The notes: generated from the sequence alone by a model not told the origin. Counted from the first letter of the stretch, positions 49,842 through 58,880 are shown. The stretch: DNA of 64,000 nt from Pseudomonas sp. GM18 (GCF_000282195.1 NZ_AKJT01000092.1:1-64000); one strand, 5' to 3'. Made by a program: numbers and translations.

Positions 49842-50168
49842 ATGGCCAACACGTCGTTACGCAACGCCTCATTGCAAAGCATGGAAGCCGAGATCGAGAG
49901 TCTGTTGAAATCGTTGGAAAACCTGAAGGACGACGCCTCGGACGAGTCGCGTAGAACCCTCAAGACGCTGAAAAGCAACGCCGAGAACGCGTTGAAACAC
50001 TCACGCCATCTGCTCGCCGATGCCTATGAAGAGGTTAAGGTCAAAACCCGTGAAACCGGGATCGCGACTCGTGACTACGCCCAGGAGCACCCTTGGACTA
50101 CAGCCGGTGTTGCCGTTGGTGCATTGGGCTTGCTCGCGGCCTACTTATTGTTCAAGCGCGGTCATTAA
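49842..50168 (+). CDS. ElaB/YqjD/DUF883 family membrane-anchored protein
   Basis: 108 residues. A helical, charged N-terminal part (about 10-80) is followed by a single C-terminal membrane segment (about 86-104, TAGVAVGALGLLAAYLLF) and a basic end (KRGH), the typical tail-anchored layout of ElaB/YqjD. E. coli members bind ribosomes at the membrane in stationary phase; the same here is inference. AGGAGAG precedes the ATG. Its TAA overlaps that of trpI on the other strand. Confidence 0.88.
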   Translation: MANTSLRNASLQSMEAEIESLLKSLENLKDDASDESRRTLKTLKSNAENALKHSRHLLADAYEEVKVKTRETGIATRDYAQEHPWTTAGVAVGALGLLAAYLLFKRGH

Positions 50169-51058
50169 GGTGTCTGGCGCAGTTCGTTTTTAAGCCACTG
50201 TGCCAACTGCCGAGCGCGCCCGTCCGCGGCGCGCTTGGGGAGCCACAACGCCAGTTGCGCCGGGGTTTCACGGAAACCCCATGGCGCAACCAGGCGACCG
50301 GACTTCACGTCTTCGGCCACCAATGGCTCTGGCGCGATGGCCACGCCCAGCCCGGCCACTGCCGCTTCCAGCAAATAATACAAATGCTCGAAGCCCTGGC
50401 CGTATTTCAGTGCCTTGTCGTCGAGGCCGCTTTGCTGTGCCCAGCTCGGCCAGGCTTGCGGACGTGAGGTGGTGTGCAGCAAGGGTTCGCTCAACAGTGT
50501 GCTTGCCGGTGCGTCTCGTAGCCTTTCGTAACCGGCAAATCGCGGGCTCATGACCGGACCGATTCGTTCGCTGGCCAATTCGTAGACCTGCATATCCGCC
50601 GGCCATGGCGGCTCGGCAAACACCAGCAGGGCATCCAGACCGGGCCGTCGTGGATCGAGATCGCCTTCGCCAGCCGACAGGTGCAAGCGCAGATCCGGCA
50701 GGTCTGCATTGAGCCGCCCCAAACGCGGAATGAACCAGCGCGCCAAAAGACTGCCCGAGCAGCCGAGCACGAATGGCGCATCGGCGGTGCTTTGGGTCAA
50801 CTCGGCGCAAACGCTGCGCAAACGCTCGAAGGCTTCGCCGCTGGCATCGCGCAAACGAACGCCGGCATCTGTGAGTTTAAGGCCGCGTCCATCCTTGATG
50901 AACAGGCTCACGCCGAGGTGTTCTTCCAGCACCTTGAGTTGCCGGCTGACCGCGCCATGGGTGACGTGCAGCTGTTCGGCAGCCTGACTGACGCTGTTCA
51001 GGCGGGCAGTGGCTTCGAAGGCGCGAAGCGCGTTCAGCGGGGGGAGGTCATGGCTCAT
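50165..51058 (-). CDS. trpI: LysR-type activator TrpI
   Basis: 297 residues: N-terminal LysR helix-turn-helix (about 5-64, RAFEATARLNSVSQAAEQLH) and effector-binding domain (about 93-295). In pseudomonads TrpI activates the divergent trpBA genes in response to indoleglycerol phosphate. The divergent setting and spacing here fit. The stop shares the four bases TTAA with the stop of the convergent ElaB-like gene. Confidence 0.93.
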   Translation of the reverse strand: MSHDLPPLNALRAFEATARLNSVSQAAEQLHVTHGAVSRQLKVLEEHLGVSLFIKDGRGLKLTDAGVRLRDASGEAFERLRSVCAELTQSTADAPFVLGCSGSLLARWFIPRLGRLNADLPDLRLHLSAGEGDLDPRRPGLDALLVFAEPPWPADMQVYELASERIGPVMSPRFAGYERLRDAPASTLLSEPLLHTTSRPQAWPSWAQQSGLDDKALKYGQGFEHLYYLLEAAVAGLGVAIAPEPLVAEDVKSGRLVAPWGFRETPAQLALWLPKRAADGRARQLAQWLKNELRQTP

Positions 51059-51170
51059 GGGATCTGTGAGTTTTCCTGACAGGTTGCGGCGATCTTATCG
51101 GTTTTCAGCGTGGGATGTCAGGGGTAGAGTGAACCCCATCGTCACCTCTCGAATACAACTGGAGCGACCC
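51059..51170. promoter_or_regulatory. trpI-trpBA divergent control region
   Basis: These 112 bases separate the divergent trpI and trpB starts. In P. aeruginosa and P. putida TrpI binds two sites in this region. I cannot place the sites with certainty. CTGGAGCGACCC just before 51171 is the trpB ribosome-binding region. Confidence 0.6.
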
Positions 51171-52406
51171 ATGACCCAGACTAATCTGCGCAACGGCCCC
51201 GACGCCAACGGCCTGTTTGGCGCGTTCGGTGGCCGCTACGTCGCCGAAACCCTGATGCCGTTGATCCTCGATCTGGCCCGCGAATACGAAGCGGCCAAGG
51301 AAGATCCGGCATTCAAAGAAGAATTGGCCTACTTCCAGCGTGATTACGTCGGACGTCCAAGCCCACTGTATTTCGCCGAGCGCCTGACAGAGTTCTGCGG
51401 CGGCGCGAAGATTTACCTCAAGCGCGAAGAGCTGAACCACACCGGCGCGCACAAGATCAACAACTGCATCGGCCAGATCCTGCTGGCGCGGCGCATGGGC
51501 AAGAAACGCATCATTGCCGAGACCGGCGCCGGCATGCACGGCGTGGCGACCGCCACCGTGGCCGCGCGTTTCGGCCTCGATTGCGTGATCTACATGGGCA
51601 CCACCGACATCGAGCGCCAGCAGGCCAACGTGTTTCGCATGAAGCTGCTGGGCGCCGAAGTGATCCCGGTGGTCGCTGGCACCGGCACCCTTAAAGACGC
51701 AATGAACGAAGCCCTGCGTGACTGGGTGACCAACGTCGACAGCACCTTTTACCTGATCGGCACCGTGGCCGGTCCGCACCCGTACCCGGCCATGGTTCGC
51801 GACTTCCAGGCCGTTATCGGCAAGGAAACCCGTGAGCAGTTGCAAGCCCAGGAAGGCCGTCTGCCAGACAGCCTGGTGGCGTGCATCGGCGGTGGTTCCA
51901 ATGCGATGGGCCTGTTCCATCCGTTCCTCGATGACAAGAGCGTCGAGATCATCGGCGTCGAAGCGGCCGGTTACGGTATTGAAACCGGCAAGCACGCGGC
52001 CAGCCTGAACGGCGGCGTACCAGGCGTGCTGCACGGCAACCGTACGTTCCTGTTGCAGGATGATGATGGCCAGATCATTGACGCGCACTCGATTTCAGCC
52101 GGTCTCGACTATCCAGGCATCGGCCCGGAACACGCCTGGTTGCATGACATCGGCCGCGTCCAGTACACCTCGGTGACCGACGACGAAGCCCTCGACGCAT
52201 TCCATAAATGCTGCCGCCTGGAAGGGATTATTCCTGCACTGGAAAGCGCCCATGCCCTGGCCGAAGTGTTCAAGCGCGCACCGACCCTGCCGAAAGATCA
52301 CCTGATGGTGGTCAACCTGTCCGGCCGTGGCGACAAAGACATGCAAACCGTGATGCACCACATGGAAAACTCTCAACAAGTGCAGTCCAAGCAGGAGAAA
52401 CACTGA
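51171..52406 (+). CDS. trpB: Tryptophan synthase beta subunit
   Basis: 411 residues. PLP enzyme joining indole and serine to tryptophan. The PLP lysine lies in HTGAHKINN, the catalytic Glu in AETGAGMHG and the phosphate-binding loop in GGGSNAMG. The ATG of MTQTNLRNGPD is chosen, although the frame is open further upstream through the regulatory region. Its TGA overlaps the trpA ATG. Confidence 0.97.
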   Translation: MTQTNLRNGPDANGLFGAFGGRYVAETLMPLILDLAREYEAAKEDPAFKEELAYFQRDYVGRPSPLYFAERLTEFCGGAKIYLKREELNHTGAHKINNCIGQILLARRMGKKRIIAETGAGMHGVATATVAARFGLDCVIYMGTTDIERQQANVFRMKLLGAEVIPVVAGTGTLKDAMNEALRDWVTNVDSTFYLIGTVAGPHPYPAMVRDFQAVIGKETREQLQAQEGRLPDSLVACIGGGSNAMGLFHPFLDDKSVEIIGVEAAGYGIETGKHAASLNGGVPGVLHGNRTFLLQDDDGQIIDAHSISAGLDYPGIGPEHAWLHDIGRVQYTSVTDDEALDAFHKCCRLEGIIPALESAHALAEVFKRAPTLPKDHLMVVNLSGRGDKDMQTVMHHMENSQQVQSKQEKH

Positions 52407-53218
52407 TGAGCCGCCTGCAAACGCGTTTTGCCGAACTCAAGGAACAGAACCGCGCCGCCCTGGTGACCTTCGTGACCGCTGGCGACCCAAGCTATGACAC
52501 GTCCCTGGCGATCCTCAAAGGCTTGCCCGGTGCTGGCGCTGACGTGATCGAGTTGGGCATGCCCTTCACCGATCCGATGGCCGACGGCCCGGCAATCCAG
52601 TTGGCCAACATCCGTGCCTTGGGCGCCAAACAGAACCTGGCGAAAACCCTGCAAATGGTTCGCGAGTTCCGTGAAGGCAACAGCGAGACTCCGCTGGTGC
52701 TGATGGGCTACTTCAACCCGATTCACATGTACGGCGTGCCACGTTTCATTGCCGAAGCCAAAGAAGCCGGTGTCGATGGCCTGATCGTGGTCGACATGCC
52801 GCCGGAACATAACGCTGAATTGTGCGACCCGGCACAGGCGGCGGGCCTGGACTTTATCCGTCTGACCACTCCGACGACTGACGACGGGCGTTTGCCGACT
52901 GTTCTGAACGGCAGTTCCGGATTTGTTTACTACGTGTCGGTGGCGGGTGTGACCGGTGCGGGCGCGGCGACTCTGGAACATGTCGAAGAAGCTGTCACCC
53001 GTCTGCGTCGCCATACCGATCTGCCGATCAGCATCGGCTTCGGTATTCGTACACCGGAACAGGCAGCGTCCATCGCGCGTCTGGCCGATGGTGTGGTGGT
53101 GGGGTCGGCGCTGATCGATCACATCGCCAATGCCTCAACCCCGGATCAGGCTGTAGAGGGCGTACTCAGCCTGTGTGCGGCCTTGTCCGACGGCGTGCGT
53201 AAAGCGCGGGTCAGCTAA
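52406..53218 (+). CDS. trpA: Tryptophan synthase alpha subunit
   Basis: 270 residues, TIM-barrel. It cleaves indoleglycerol phosphate to indole, which is channelled to TrpB. The catalytic Glu and Asp are in IELGMPFTDPMADGP, and GFGIRTPEQA is the phosphate-binding region. The start overlaps the trpB stop by one base. A strong terminator follows at 53280. Confidence 0.97.
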   Translation: MSRLQTRFAELKEQNRAALVTFVTAGDPSYDTSLAILKGLPGAGADVIELGMPFTDPMADGPAIQLANIRALGAKQNLAKTLQMVREFREGNSETPLVLMGYFNPIHMYGVPRFIAEAKEAGVDGLIVVDMPPEHNAELCDPAQAAGLDFIRLTTPTTDDGRLPTVLNGSSGFVYYVSVAGVTGAGAATLEHVEEAVTRLRRHTDLPISIGFGIRTPEQAASIARLADGVVVGSALIDHIANASTPDQAVEGVLSLCAALSDGVRKARVS

Positions 53219-53279
53219 AGGTAAAGTTCCTGATACAGAGGAATTAGCGCCTCGCGGCACAGACTAAACAGCAAGACCG

Positions 53280-53313
53280 AGGGCTTCAGGACTACGTTCT
53301 GAAGCCCTTTTTG
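53280..53313. terminator. Terminator after trpBA
   Basis: AGGGCTTCAG (53280-53289) pairs with CTGAAGCCCT (53299-53308), followed by TTTT. It lies just past trpA and right at the end of the convergent DUF4105 gene. Confidence 0.88.
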
Positions 53314-53316
53314 CTT

Positions 53317-55278
53317 TCAGGGCAACTCCAACCCGCCCGCAGCCTTGTGCAACTTCCTCAAATGTTCGCCAACCTGTTTCAGGTTCTCTTCGTTGGCGGC
53401 CATTTCAGCAGCGCGGCTTGGTTCGAGCAGCGCTCGCACTTCCTTGTCGAGGTCCCCGGTCAGCACTTGAAGCTGCTTCTGACGCAGGTTGCTTTCCGAC
53501 TCCAGGCGTGTCCACTCGTTCGGCTGCGGCAAACCATAGCCACCGGTGCCGAGCAGTTCGGCCGGACGGCTGAGGAAGCCGCTGTTGGCGAGAATCTGCT
53601 GCAAGGTCGCGTTGGCTTTATCCATGCCGCTGTTGTTCAATTCCCGAGCGCCCAGGTAGCGCTGTTTGACTTCGTCCTGGGCCAACACTAATTGTTGGCG
53701 GAAGCTCGCCTGCTCCAGCAACAGCAATGCCGCGCTGGTGCGCAGGTCCGCCTGGTCTATCCATTTGCGGCGCTCATCAGCTTTCAATGCCAGCCAGTCT
53801 TCGACCTTTTCCTGCTTGATCGGCAAATGCTTTTTCAGCACTTCGAACATCGCTTGATAACGCTCGCGGAAGGAGTCGAAGCGATAGCCCAGGCGTAACG
53901 CTTCGCGAGGGTCGTCGAGCACGCTGGTATCCGCCAGTCCGCGGCCCTTGAGCACTTCCAGCAAGCCGTTGGGCATGATGCTGTCGAGCCCTGTCAGCTG
54001 GGCATTATTGCTGCCACTGCGCAGCAGTTTCAGGCTTTCCACGGCGCAGTTGTTGGACAGGAAGAAGTAATTGCCGTCGTAACTCCAGTGCATCTCGGCG
54101 GCGTGTTCCACCACGTCTGCGATCTCGCTGCGCGACAGGTTCAGCGGCACCGAGGCCAGGCTGCGCAGTTCGGTCTTGGTGTATTCGTCGATCACCTGGG
54201 CCAGCGGCAATACAAACAGGCGCGATGGGTATTTGCCCACCAGCCCATCCCAACTCGACAACTGTACGTCACCGACGAAGGCGCGGTAGGACAGCACCAG
54301 ATGTTGATCCAGATCGAGGCGGCAATCCGGTCCGCGAGGCCGACCGGGCGCGCAGATCACCAGTCGCAGCATGCTGTGACCCCAGCGGCTGACCCAGTTC
54401 TGGTTGGCTTCTGCCAGCAGATAGTCGACGGCATACACCCGTTCCGGATCGACCTGGCCCAAGGGTTGTTTGGCGAAATCGTTACCCGCATTGAGGAAGG
54501 CGAACGATTGGGCGCACGTGTCTTTGGCGGCGGGCGCCCAGCCGAAGTGTTCTTTGTAGTAGCGATACAGCGCAGGGCGACGGCAGGCATAGCTTGGGTC
54601 GAGGAGGAAGTACTCCATGTTGACCGCGACGAACTCCTTCGGGCTGCTTGTCTCGTAGATGTCCGGGCTGCGGGCAATCTGCCGGTTGTGCTGTTCGCGC
54701 TCACCGCGCCGACCGACGTATTGCGGCCAGCCGGCCAGATCGAGCAGGCGAGGGTCGTCGCTGAGGGTCCAGCGTCGGTCGCTCTGTCCGCGGCACTGAT
54801 CCGGGATGCCAATCAGCCCGGAGCTGCTGTTACGTTGTGTGCAGCGCTGGATCAGTGTGCGCTCGGCGTCCGGCCACAGGCGTGCGCGGTCGTAGATGTG
54901 GGTGAGCTCGTGCAACACCGTGGCGAGCATTTCCTGGCGCACGGTGCCGTGGGGACGATAGGTTTTTTTGGTCGCGGCGCTGCCGTCTGTGAGGCTGGCG
55001 AGCAGCTTGCGATTCAGGTCGAGCTCGGACACCAGTGATGCCTGGCCATAGGCATTGCTCGGCATGTTGTCGGTCCAGCCGACATCGATGTGCCGGTCCA
55101 GCTGCTCGATGAAGCGTGGCGGCAACGCCTGCATGGCTTCATCGAGCAGCGCCTGACTGGCCTGCTGTTGCGCGGGGTTCAGGCCGTCGGTCTTGAGCCG
55201 TAATTGCAGGCCGGCCTGAGCCGTGTTGCCAAGCAGCAACACAGCCCCGGCCAGCAGCCAGGCGCTTAGTGATTTCAC
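53317..55278 (-). CDS. DUF4105 periplasmic/envelope protein with HExxH motif
   Basis: 653 residues. A signal peptide ends near residue 22 (NTAQA-GL). The N-terminal part contains a zinc-peptidase-like VLHELTHIYD (near residue 118) and a Cys-rich stretch. The central DUF4105 (Lnb N-terminal periplasmic-like) domain follows (about 280-460, with SRWGHSMLRLVI and NNCAVESLKLL). The C-terminal third is helical and charged. Envelope-associated peptide or lipid hydrolysis is conceivable from the motifs but unproven. It overlaps the upstream DUF2388 gene by four bases and ends a four-gene minus-strand run. Confidence 0.82.
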   Translation of the reverse strand: MKSLSAWLLAGAVLLLGNTAQAGLQLRLKTDGLNPAQQQASQALLDEAMQALPPRFIEQLDRHIDVGWTDNMPSNAYGQASLVSELDLNRKLLASLTDGSAATKKTYRPHGTVRQEMLATVLHELTHIYDRARLWPDAERTLIQRCTQRNSSSGLIGIPDQCRGQSDRRWTLSDDPRLLDLAGWPQYVGRRGEREQHNRQIARSPDIYETSSPKEFVAVNMEYFLLDPSYACRRPALYRYYKEHFGWAPAAKDTCAQSFAFLNAGNDFAKQPLGQVDPERVYAVDYLLAEANQNWVSRWGHSMLRLVICAPGRPRGPDCRLDLDQHLVLSYRAFVGDVQLSSWDGLVGKYPSRLFVLPLAQVIDEYTKTELRSLASVPLNLSRSEIADVVEHAAEMHWSYDGNYFFLSNNCAVESLKLLRSGSNNAQLTGLDSIMPNGLLEVLKGRGLADTSVLDDPREALRLGYRFDSFRERYQAMFEVLKKHLPIKQEKVEDWLALKADERRKWIDQADLRTSAALLLLEQASFRQQLVLAQDEVKQRYLGARELNNSGMDKANATLQQILANSGFLSRPAELLGTGGYGLPQPNEWTRLESESNLRQKQLQVLTGDLDKEVRALLEPSRAAEMAANEENLKQVGEHLRKLHKAAGGLELP

Positions 55279-55595
55279 AGTGCGAGGATGGCTTCGGCGA
55301 GAACCTGATCACTGGCGTCGCGGGCTTCCGGTACGCGGGTGCGCAAGGTCTCGAAGGCCGCTTCCAGGTGTGCACCACGGATTTCACCCTCGCTGGCGAC
55401 GAAACTGGCCGCATCGTCGTGGGCTTCACGGACGATCTTCGAATCGCGGATGGACGTGGTGGTATCGGAAGTGAAATCAAGTGTGCGCTGGGAGGCACGA
55501 ATGATCATGTTACTGGTGGCTACCAGGGTGTGCGCCTGGGCCATGTCGGCCAACAACAGCAGGCCAAGGGTGGCAGCAATCAGCGGGCTACGCAT
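55275..55595 (-). CDS. DUF2388 periplasmic protein, copy 3
   Basis: 106 residues with a signal peptide (about 1-20, DMAQA-HT). The mature part has the DUF2388 core HDDAASFVASEGEIRGAHLE and the ending QVLAEAILAL. I start at MRSPLIAATL (55595); a longer form would begin seven codons upstream at 55616. Its stop overlaps the start of the DUF4105 gene (ATGA type), so the two are translationally coupled. Function unknown. Confidence 0.83.
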   Translation of the reverse strand: MRSPLIAATLGLLLLADMAQAHTLVATSNMIIRASQRTLDFTSDTTTSIRDSKIVREAHDDAASFVASEGEIRGAHLEAAFETLRTRVPEARDASDQVLAEAILAL

Positions 55596-55622
55596 GGAGT
55601 GACTCCGGAGAAACAAGGATAA

Positions 55623-55940
55623 CTATTGGACGAGAATTGCCTGTGCCAGTTCAAGGTCGCTGGCATGAAGTTTTGGCTGGGTCCGGCGCAGATAGATCAA
55701 GGCCGATTCCAGTTGTGCTCCTCGCAGTTGGCCGTCACTGGCGATGAACGCTGCAGCGTCATCCCGGGCGGCGATCAGTAGTTTATGGTCGAAGGGGGCG
55801 GAGGTCACCATGCTGGTGGCGTAACCACTGGCTACGGTGCCTTGTGTAGACAGGTTGAAAGCGTCGAATGCATGGGCCGAACCCGACCAGCAGGCCGCGA
55901 GAAAAACCGGAGTGATCAACAGACCTGAAAGAAAACGCAT
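55623..55940 (-). CDS. DUF2388 periplasmic protein, copy 2
   Basis: 105 residues, signal peptide to about residue 24 (GSAHA-FD). The core reads ARDDAAAFIASDGQLRGAQLE, followed by SALIYLRR and LAQAILVQ. It is the most divergent of the three copies in its first mature segment (DAFNLSTQGTVASGYATS). The genes of the run are 27 and 107 bases apart. Confidence 0.83.
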   Translation of the reverse strand: MRFLSGLLITPVFLAACWSGSAHAFDAFNLSTQGTVASGYATSMVTSAPFDHKLLIAARDDAAAFIASDGQLRGAQLESALIYLRRTQPKLHASDLELAQAILVQ

Positions 55941-56047
55941 GAGGCTCGATAGCTGAAAGCGAACCCCAAGGCTAGCGTAATGCCCGGGCTAGAGCCAGCG
56001 CTGAAGCATTGGGACACGACGAGCGTGTCCCGGTTCGGCGCGGTTGC

Positions 56048-56365
56048 TTAGATCGTCAGGATGGCCTGAGCCAGCTGTGCGTCGGTTGAATTCAGTTGCG
56101 GAGCCTGTTGGCGGATATGGTCGAGTGCGCTTTCCAGCTTCACGCCACGGATGGCACCTTCACTGGCAACGAAACTGGCTGCGTCGTCACGGGCAGCACG
56201 GACGATTTTGTCGTCGCGAAAGGAGGACGAGACATCCGAAGTCGCGTCGGAGGAAGCCTTCAGGCCATTAACGATGGAGTCGGTGGTTACGATAAAACTG
56301 CTGGCGTGGGCATTGGCAGCCATGGCAAGCAGGGCGGCAGCGCTGAGCAGACGAAGACGGGACAT
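56048..56365 (-). CDS. DUF2388 periplasmic protein, copy 1
   Basis: 105 residues, signal peptide to about residue 21 (NAHA-SS). The core ARDDAASFVASEGAIRGVKL is nearly the same as in copy 3, and the C-terminus LAQAILTI matches too. AAGGAG lies upstream of the ATG, and this is the first gene of the DUF2388-DUF2388-DUF2388-DUF4105 run. Function unknown. Confidence 0.85.
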   Translation of the reverse strand: MSRLRLLSAAALLAMAANAHASSFIVTTDSIVNGLKASSDATSDVSSSFRDDKIVRAARDDAASFVASEGAIRGVKLESALDHIRQQAPQLNSTDAQLAQAILTI

Positions 56366-56702
56366 GAGTAGCTCCTTTGGATAGACCGATAGAGAGGTGG
56401 CACAGGATCAGACGCCTGTCGTCTTAAAGCGTTCGCCACGTTCTGTCCGGATATTAGGCTTGAGCACATCGGTTAGAACAGTCCCGTCTGTTGCGCAGGC
56501 AAGCGCAGACACACTCGGATTAAACTGTACCGGTAATATGTTGTGTATCTAAAAACTGTACCTATTGGTGGTTTTCTCTTCTGTACGACTCAATATGAAG
56601 CCCAAAACGACAAAACCCGTCGTGGTTTCCCACGACGGGTTTTGTTTGTTCAATTCGGGTTGCTGGCGGTGGACCCGGTGGGTCAGAGCCAGCGACGCTA
56701 AC
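56366..56702. other. Intergenic region with repeated AACTGTACC motif
   Basis: No gene is seen. AACTGTACC occurs at 56523-56531 and 56554-56562, 31 bases apart, with CTGTAC again at 56581. The terminator at 56610-56645 closes the DUF1127 unit on the minus strand. The promoter of the DUF2388 run should lie between 56366 and about 56600. Confidence 0.5.
56610..56650 (-). terminator. Strong terminator after the DUF1127 gene
   Basis: ACAAAACCCGTCGTGG-TTTC-CCACGACGGGTTTTGT is a perfect 16-bp stem flanked by short T- and A-rich runs, 58 bases past the DUF1127 stop. Confidence 0.9.
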
Positions 56703-56918
56703 TTAGCGCCAGAACGGCTTGCTCAGCTCTTCGTAGCGTTGTGCTTCGCTAATCCCGGCGTCAGCCAGCAGACGCGAATCCAGACGAGCCAGTTGATGGC
56801 GGCTGGAGATGCGGCGCTGCCACAGCATCAGGTTGGCGATAACGCGCAAAGGCATGGAAGCCTGGGTTTTTGCAGCAGTGTCTTCGAAGAACAGCTCGGA
56901 ACTGAGTGTACGTTCCAT
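56703..56918 (-). CDS. DUF1127 small protein
   Basis: 71 residues. The C-terminal half (LMLWQRRISSRHQLARLDSRLLADAGIS...) is the DUF1127/YjiS-like Arg-rich helical domain. Short members act in phosphate, carbon or stress responses and may bind RNA, but the role here is unknown. I choose the ATG at 56918 with GGAAGG nine bases upstream; another ATG three codons earlier sits directly against that site. Confidence 0.82.
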   Translation of the reverse strand: MERTLSSELFFEDTAAKTQASMPLRVIANLMLWQRRISSRHQLARLDSRLLADAGISEAQRYEELSKPFWR

Positions 56919-57243
56919 GGTTGACATCCTTCCGCTTATGGCGGGATTAGGTAGTGGTTTAACTTTGACTGATGCCAATGATCCTCTCGTTTGGCCAGTC
57001 TCTGTAGATACAGTTCACCTGTATTGTGAGAGACCAGTTAACTGTTAAACGGTGGTGTACTGGTCTAAATTGAGGCAACTGTACCTATCAGCACCAATAT
57101 GGTGCATTTTTAAGCATTTTGCTGAAAAGGGTAGGCAATTACGGTAGGAAAAGACCGGTACAGCAGTACAGTTTTTGGTTGAAAAGAATGCTGCAACAGC
57201 GAGCTGACGAAACTGTGTTTGCGTCAGCTGCTATCTGTATCAA
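56919..57243. promoter_or_regulatory. Motif-rich region upstream of the DUF1127 gene
   Basis: No gene is seen. AACTGTACC is at 57077-57085; the inverted forms GGTACAG (57157-57163) and GTACAGTTTTT (57166-57176) lie further up. AGACCAGT (57031-57038) and ACTGGTCT (57059-57066) form an 8-bp inverted repeat. CTGTAGATACAG is at 57002-57013. Together with the copies downstream of the gene this suggests several binding sites for one dimeric regulator. Confidence 0.5.
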
Positions 57244-58737
57244 TTACACCGCCAGCATGCGCCCGGTTTCTTCCAGGTTCATGTGCCAGCTCAGTGCGTT
57301 GCGCAGGATATGCGGCGTGTGCCCGCCGACTGCGCAAGCAGCAGTGAAGTAGTCATTCAGGGCTGGGCGATAGTCCGGGTGAACACAGTTGTCGATGATG
57401 ACGCGGGCTCGTTCACGCGGCGCCAGGCCACGGAGGTCGGCCAGGCCGATCTCGGTCACGAGAATGTCGACGTCATGTTCTGTGTGATCGACGTGGCTGA
57501 CCATGGGGACCACGCTGGAAATCGCGCCGCCCTTGGCGATCGACTTGGTGACAAAGATCGCCAGGTGCGCATTGCGCGCGAAGTCGCCCGAGCCGCCGAT
57601 GCCATTCATCATCCGCGTGCCGCAGACGTGGGTGGAGTTGACGTTGCCGTACAGGTCGAACTCCAGCGCGGTGTTGATGCCGATGATGCCCAGGCGCCGC
57701 ACCACTTCGGGGTGATTGGAGATTTCCTGGGGGCGCAGCACCAGCTTGTTCTTATAGTGCTCCAGATTTCCGAATACATCGGCATTGCGCCGACTCGACA
57801 GAGTGATCGAACTGCCCGAAGCAAAGCTCAGCTTGCCGGCGTCGATCAAATCAAAAGTCGAATCCTGCAGCACTTCGGAGTACATGGTCAGGTCTTCGAA
57901 TGGCGAGTCGATCAAACCGCACATCACCGCGTTGGCGATGCTGCCGATACCGGCTTGCAGCGGGCCGAGCTTGTTGGTCATGCGCCCTGCAGCCACTTCT
58001 TGCTTGAAGAAGTCGATCAGGTGGTCGGCGATGGCTTGGGTGTCCACATCCGGCGGCAGCACAGTAGAGGGCGAGTCGGATTGATTAGTGATCACGATCG
58101 CGACGATTTTTTCCGGTGGTATCGGGATGGCGGTGCTGCCGATGCGGTCATCGACCTTCACCAGTGGAATAGGCGTGCGGGTCGGCCGGTAGGTAGGGAT
58201 ATAGATGTCGTGCAAGCCTTCGAGATTCGGGTTGTGCGCCAGATTGATCTCGACGATCACGTGTTTGGCGAAAATCGCGAAGCTGGCCGAGTTGCCCACC
58301 GAGGTGGTCGGCACGATATGGCCCTGCTCGGTGATAGCCACGGCTTCGATCACCGCGATGTCCGGCAGCTTGAGTTGCTGGTTACGCAGCTGCTCCACGG
58401 TTTCCGACAGGTGCTGGTCGATGAACATGACTTCGCCGGCATTGATCGCCTTGCGTAGGGTGCTGTCCACCTGGAACGGCATCCGTCGCGACAGTACACC
58501 GGCTTCAGTCAGCTGTTTGTCGAGGTCGTTGCCCAGGCTGGCGCCGGTCATCAAGCTTATTTTCAGCGGCGTGACCTTGGCGCGCTCGGCCAGTGCATGA
58601 GGCACGGCCTTGGCTTCGCCGGCTCGGGTAAAGCCGCTCATGCCGACGGTCATGCCGTCCTGAATCAGAGCGGCAGCGTCGGCGGCGCTCATTACCTTGT
58701 CCAACAATGAAGGCAAGCGAATACGGTCACGGTACAT
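57244..58737 (-). CDS. Acetyl-CoA hydrolase / succinyl-CoA:acetate CoA-transferase
   Basis: 497 residues of the class I CoA-transferase family (Ach1/ScpC/AarC-like). Landmarks are DGMTVGMSGFTRAGEAKAVP near residue 28, the SEVLQD segment (probably holding the catalytic Glu) and MNGIGGSGDFARNAHL. It can move CoA between succinate and acetate or hydrolyse acetyl-CoA. The ATG of MYRDRIRLPS is chosen, giving the length of the P. aeruginosa homolog. It is monocistronic, with pntB convergent in neither direction but upstream on the same strand. Confidence 0.9.
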   Translation of the reverse strand: MYRDRIRLPSLLDKVMSAADAAALIQDGMTVGMSGFTRAGEAKAVPHALAERAKVTPLKISLMTGASLGNDLDKQLTEAGVLSRRMPFQVDSTLRKAINAGEVMFIDQHLSETVEQLRNQQLKLPDIAVIEAVAITEQGHIVPTTSVGNSASFAIFAKHVIVEINLAHNPNLEGLHDIYIPTYRPTRTPIPLVKVDDRIGSTAIPIPPEKIVAIVITNQSDSPSTVLPPDVDTQAIADHLIDFFKQEVAAGRMTNKLGPLQAGIGSIANAVMCGLIDSPFEDLTMYSEVLQDSTFDLIDAGKLSFASGSSITLSSRRNADVFGNLEHYKNKLVLRPQEISNHPEVVRRLGIIGINTALEFDLYGNVNSTHVCGTRMMNGIGGSGDFARNAHLAIFVTKSIAKGGAISSVVPMVSHVDHTEHDVDILVTEIGLADLRGLAPRERARVIIDNCVHPDYRPALNDYFTAACAVGGHTPHILRNALSWHMNLEETGRMLAV

Positions 58738-58880
58738 GATTGTTATCTCGGGCAACGGAAGCAAGATGCGCAGTCTAGTGAATTCGAGCGGTGCCCGTCC
58801 CGCTACCAAGGTCGCATTCGAGGCGTCTATTCCGGTGCTTTCAGGCAAAACACCTTTACAGGATCGGTAACAGACGCAAA

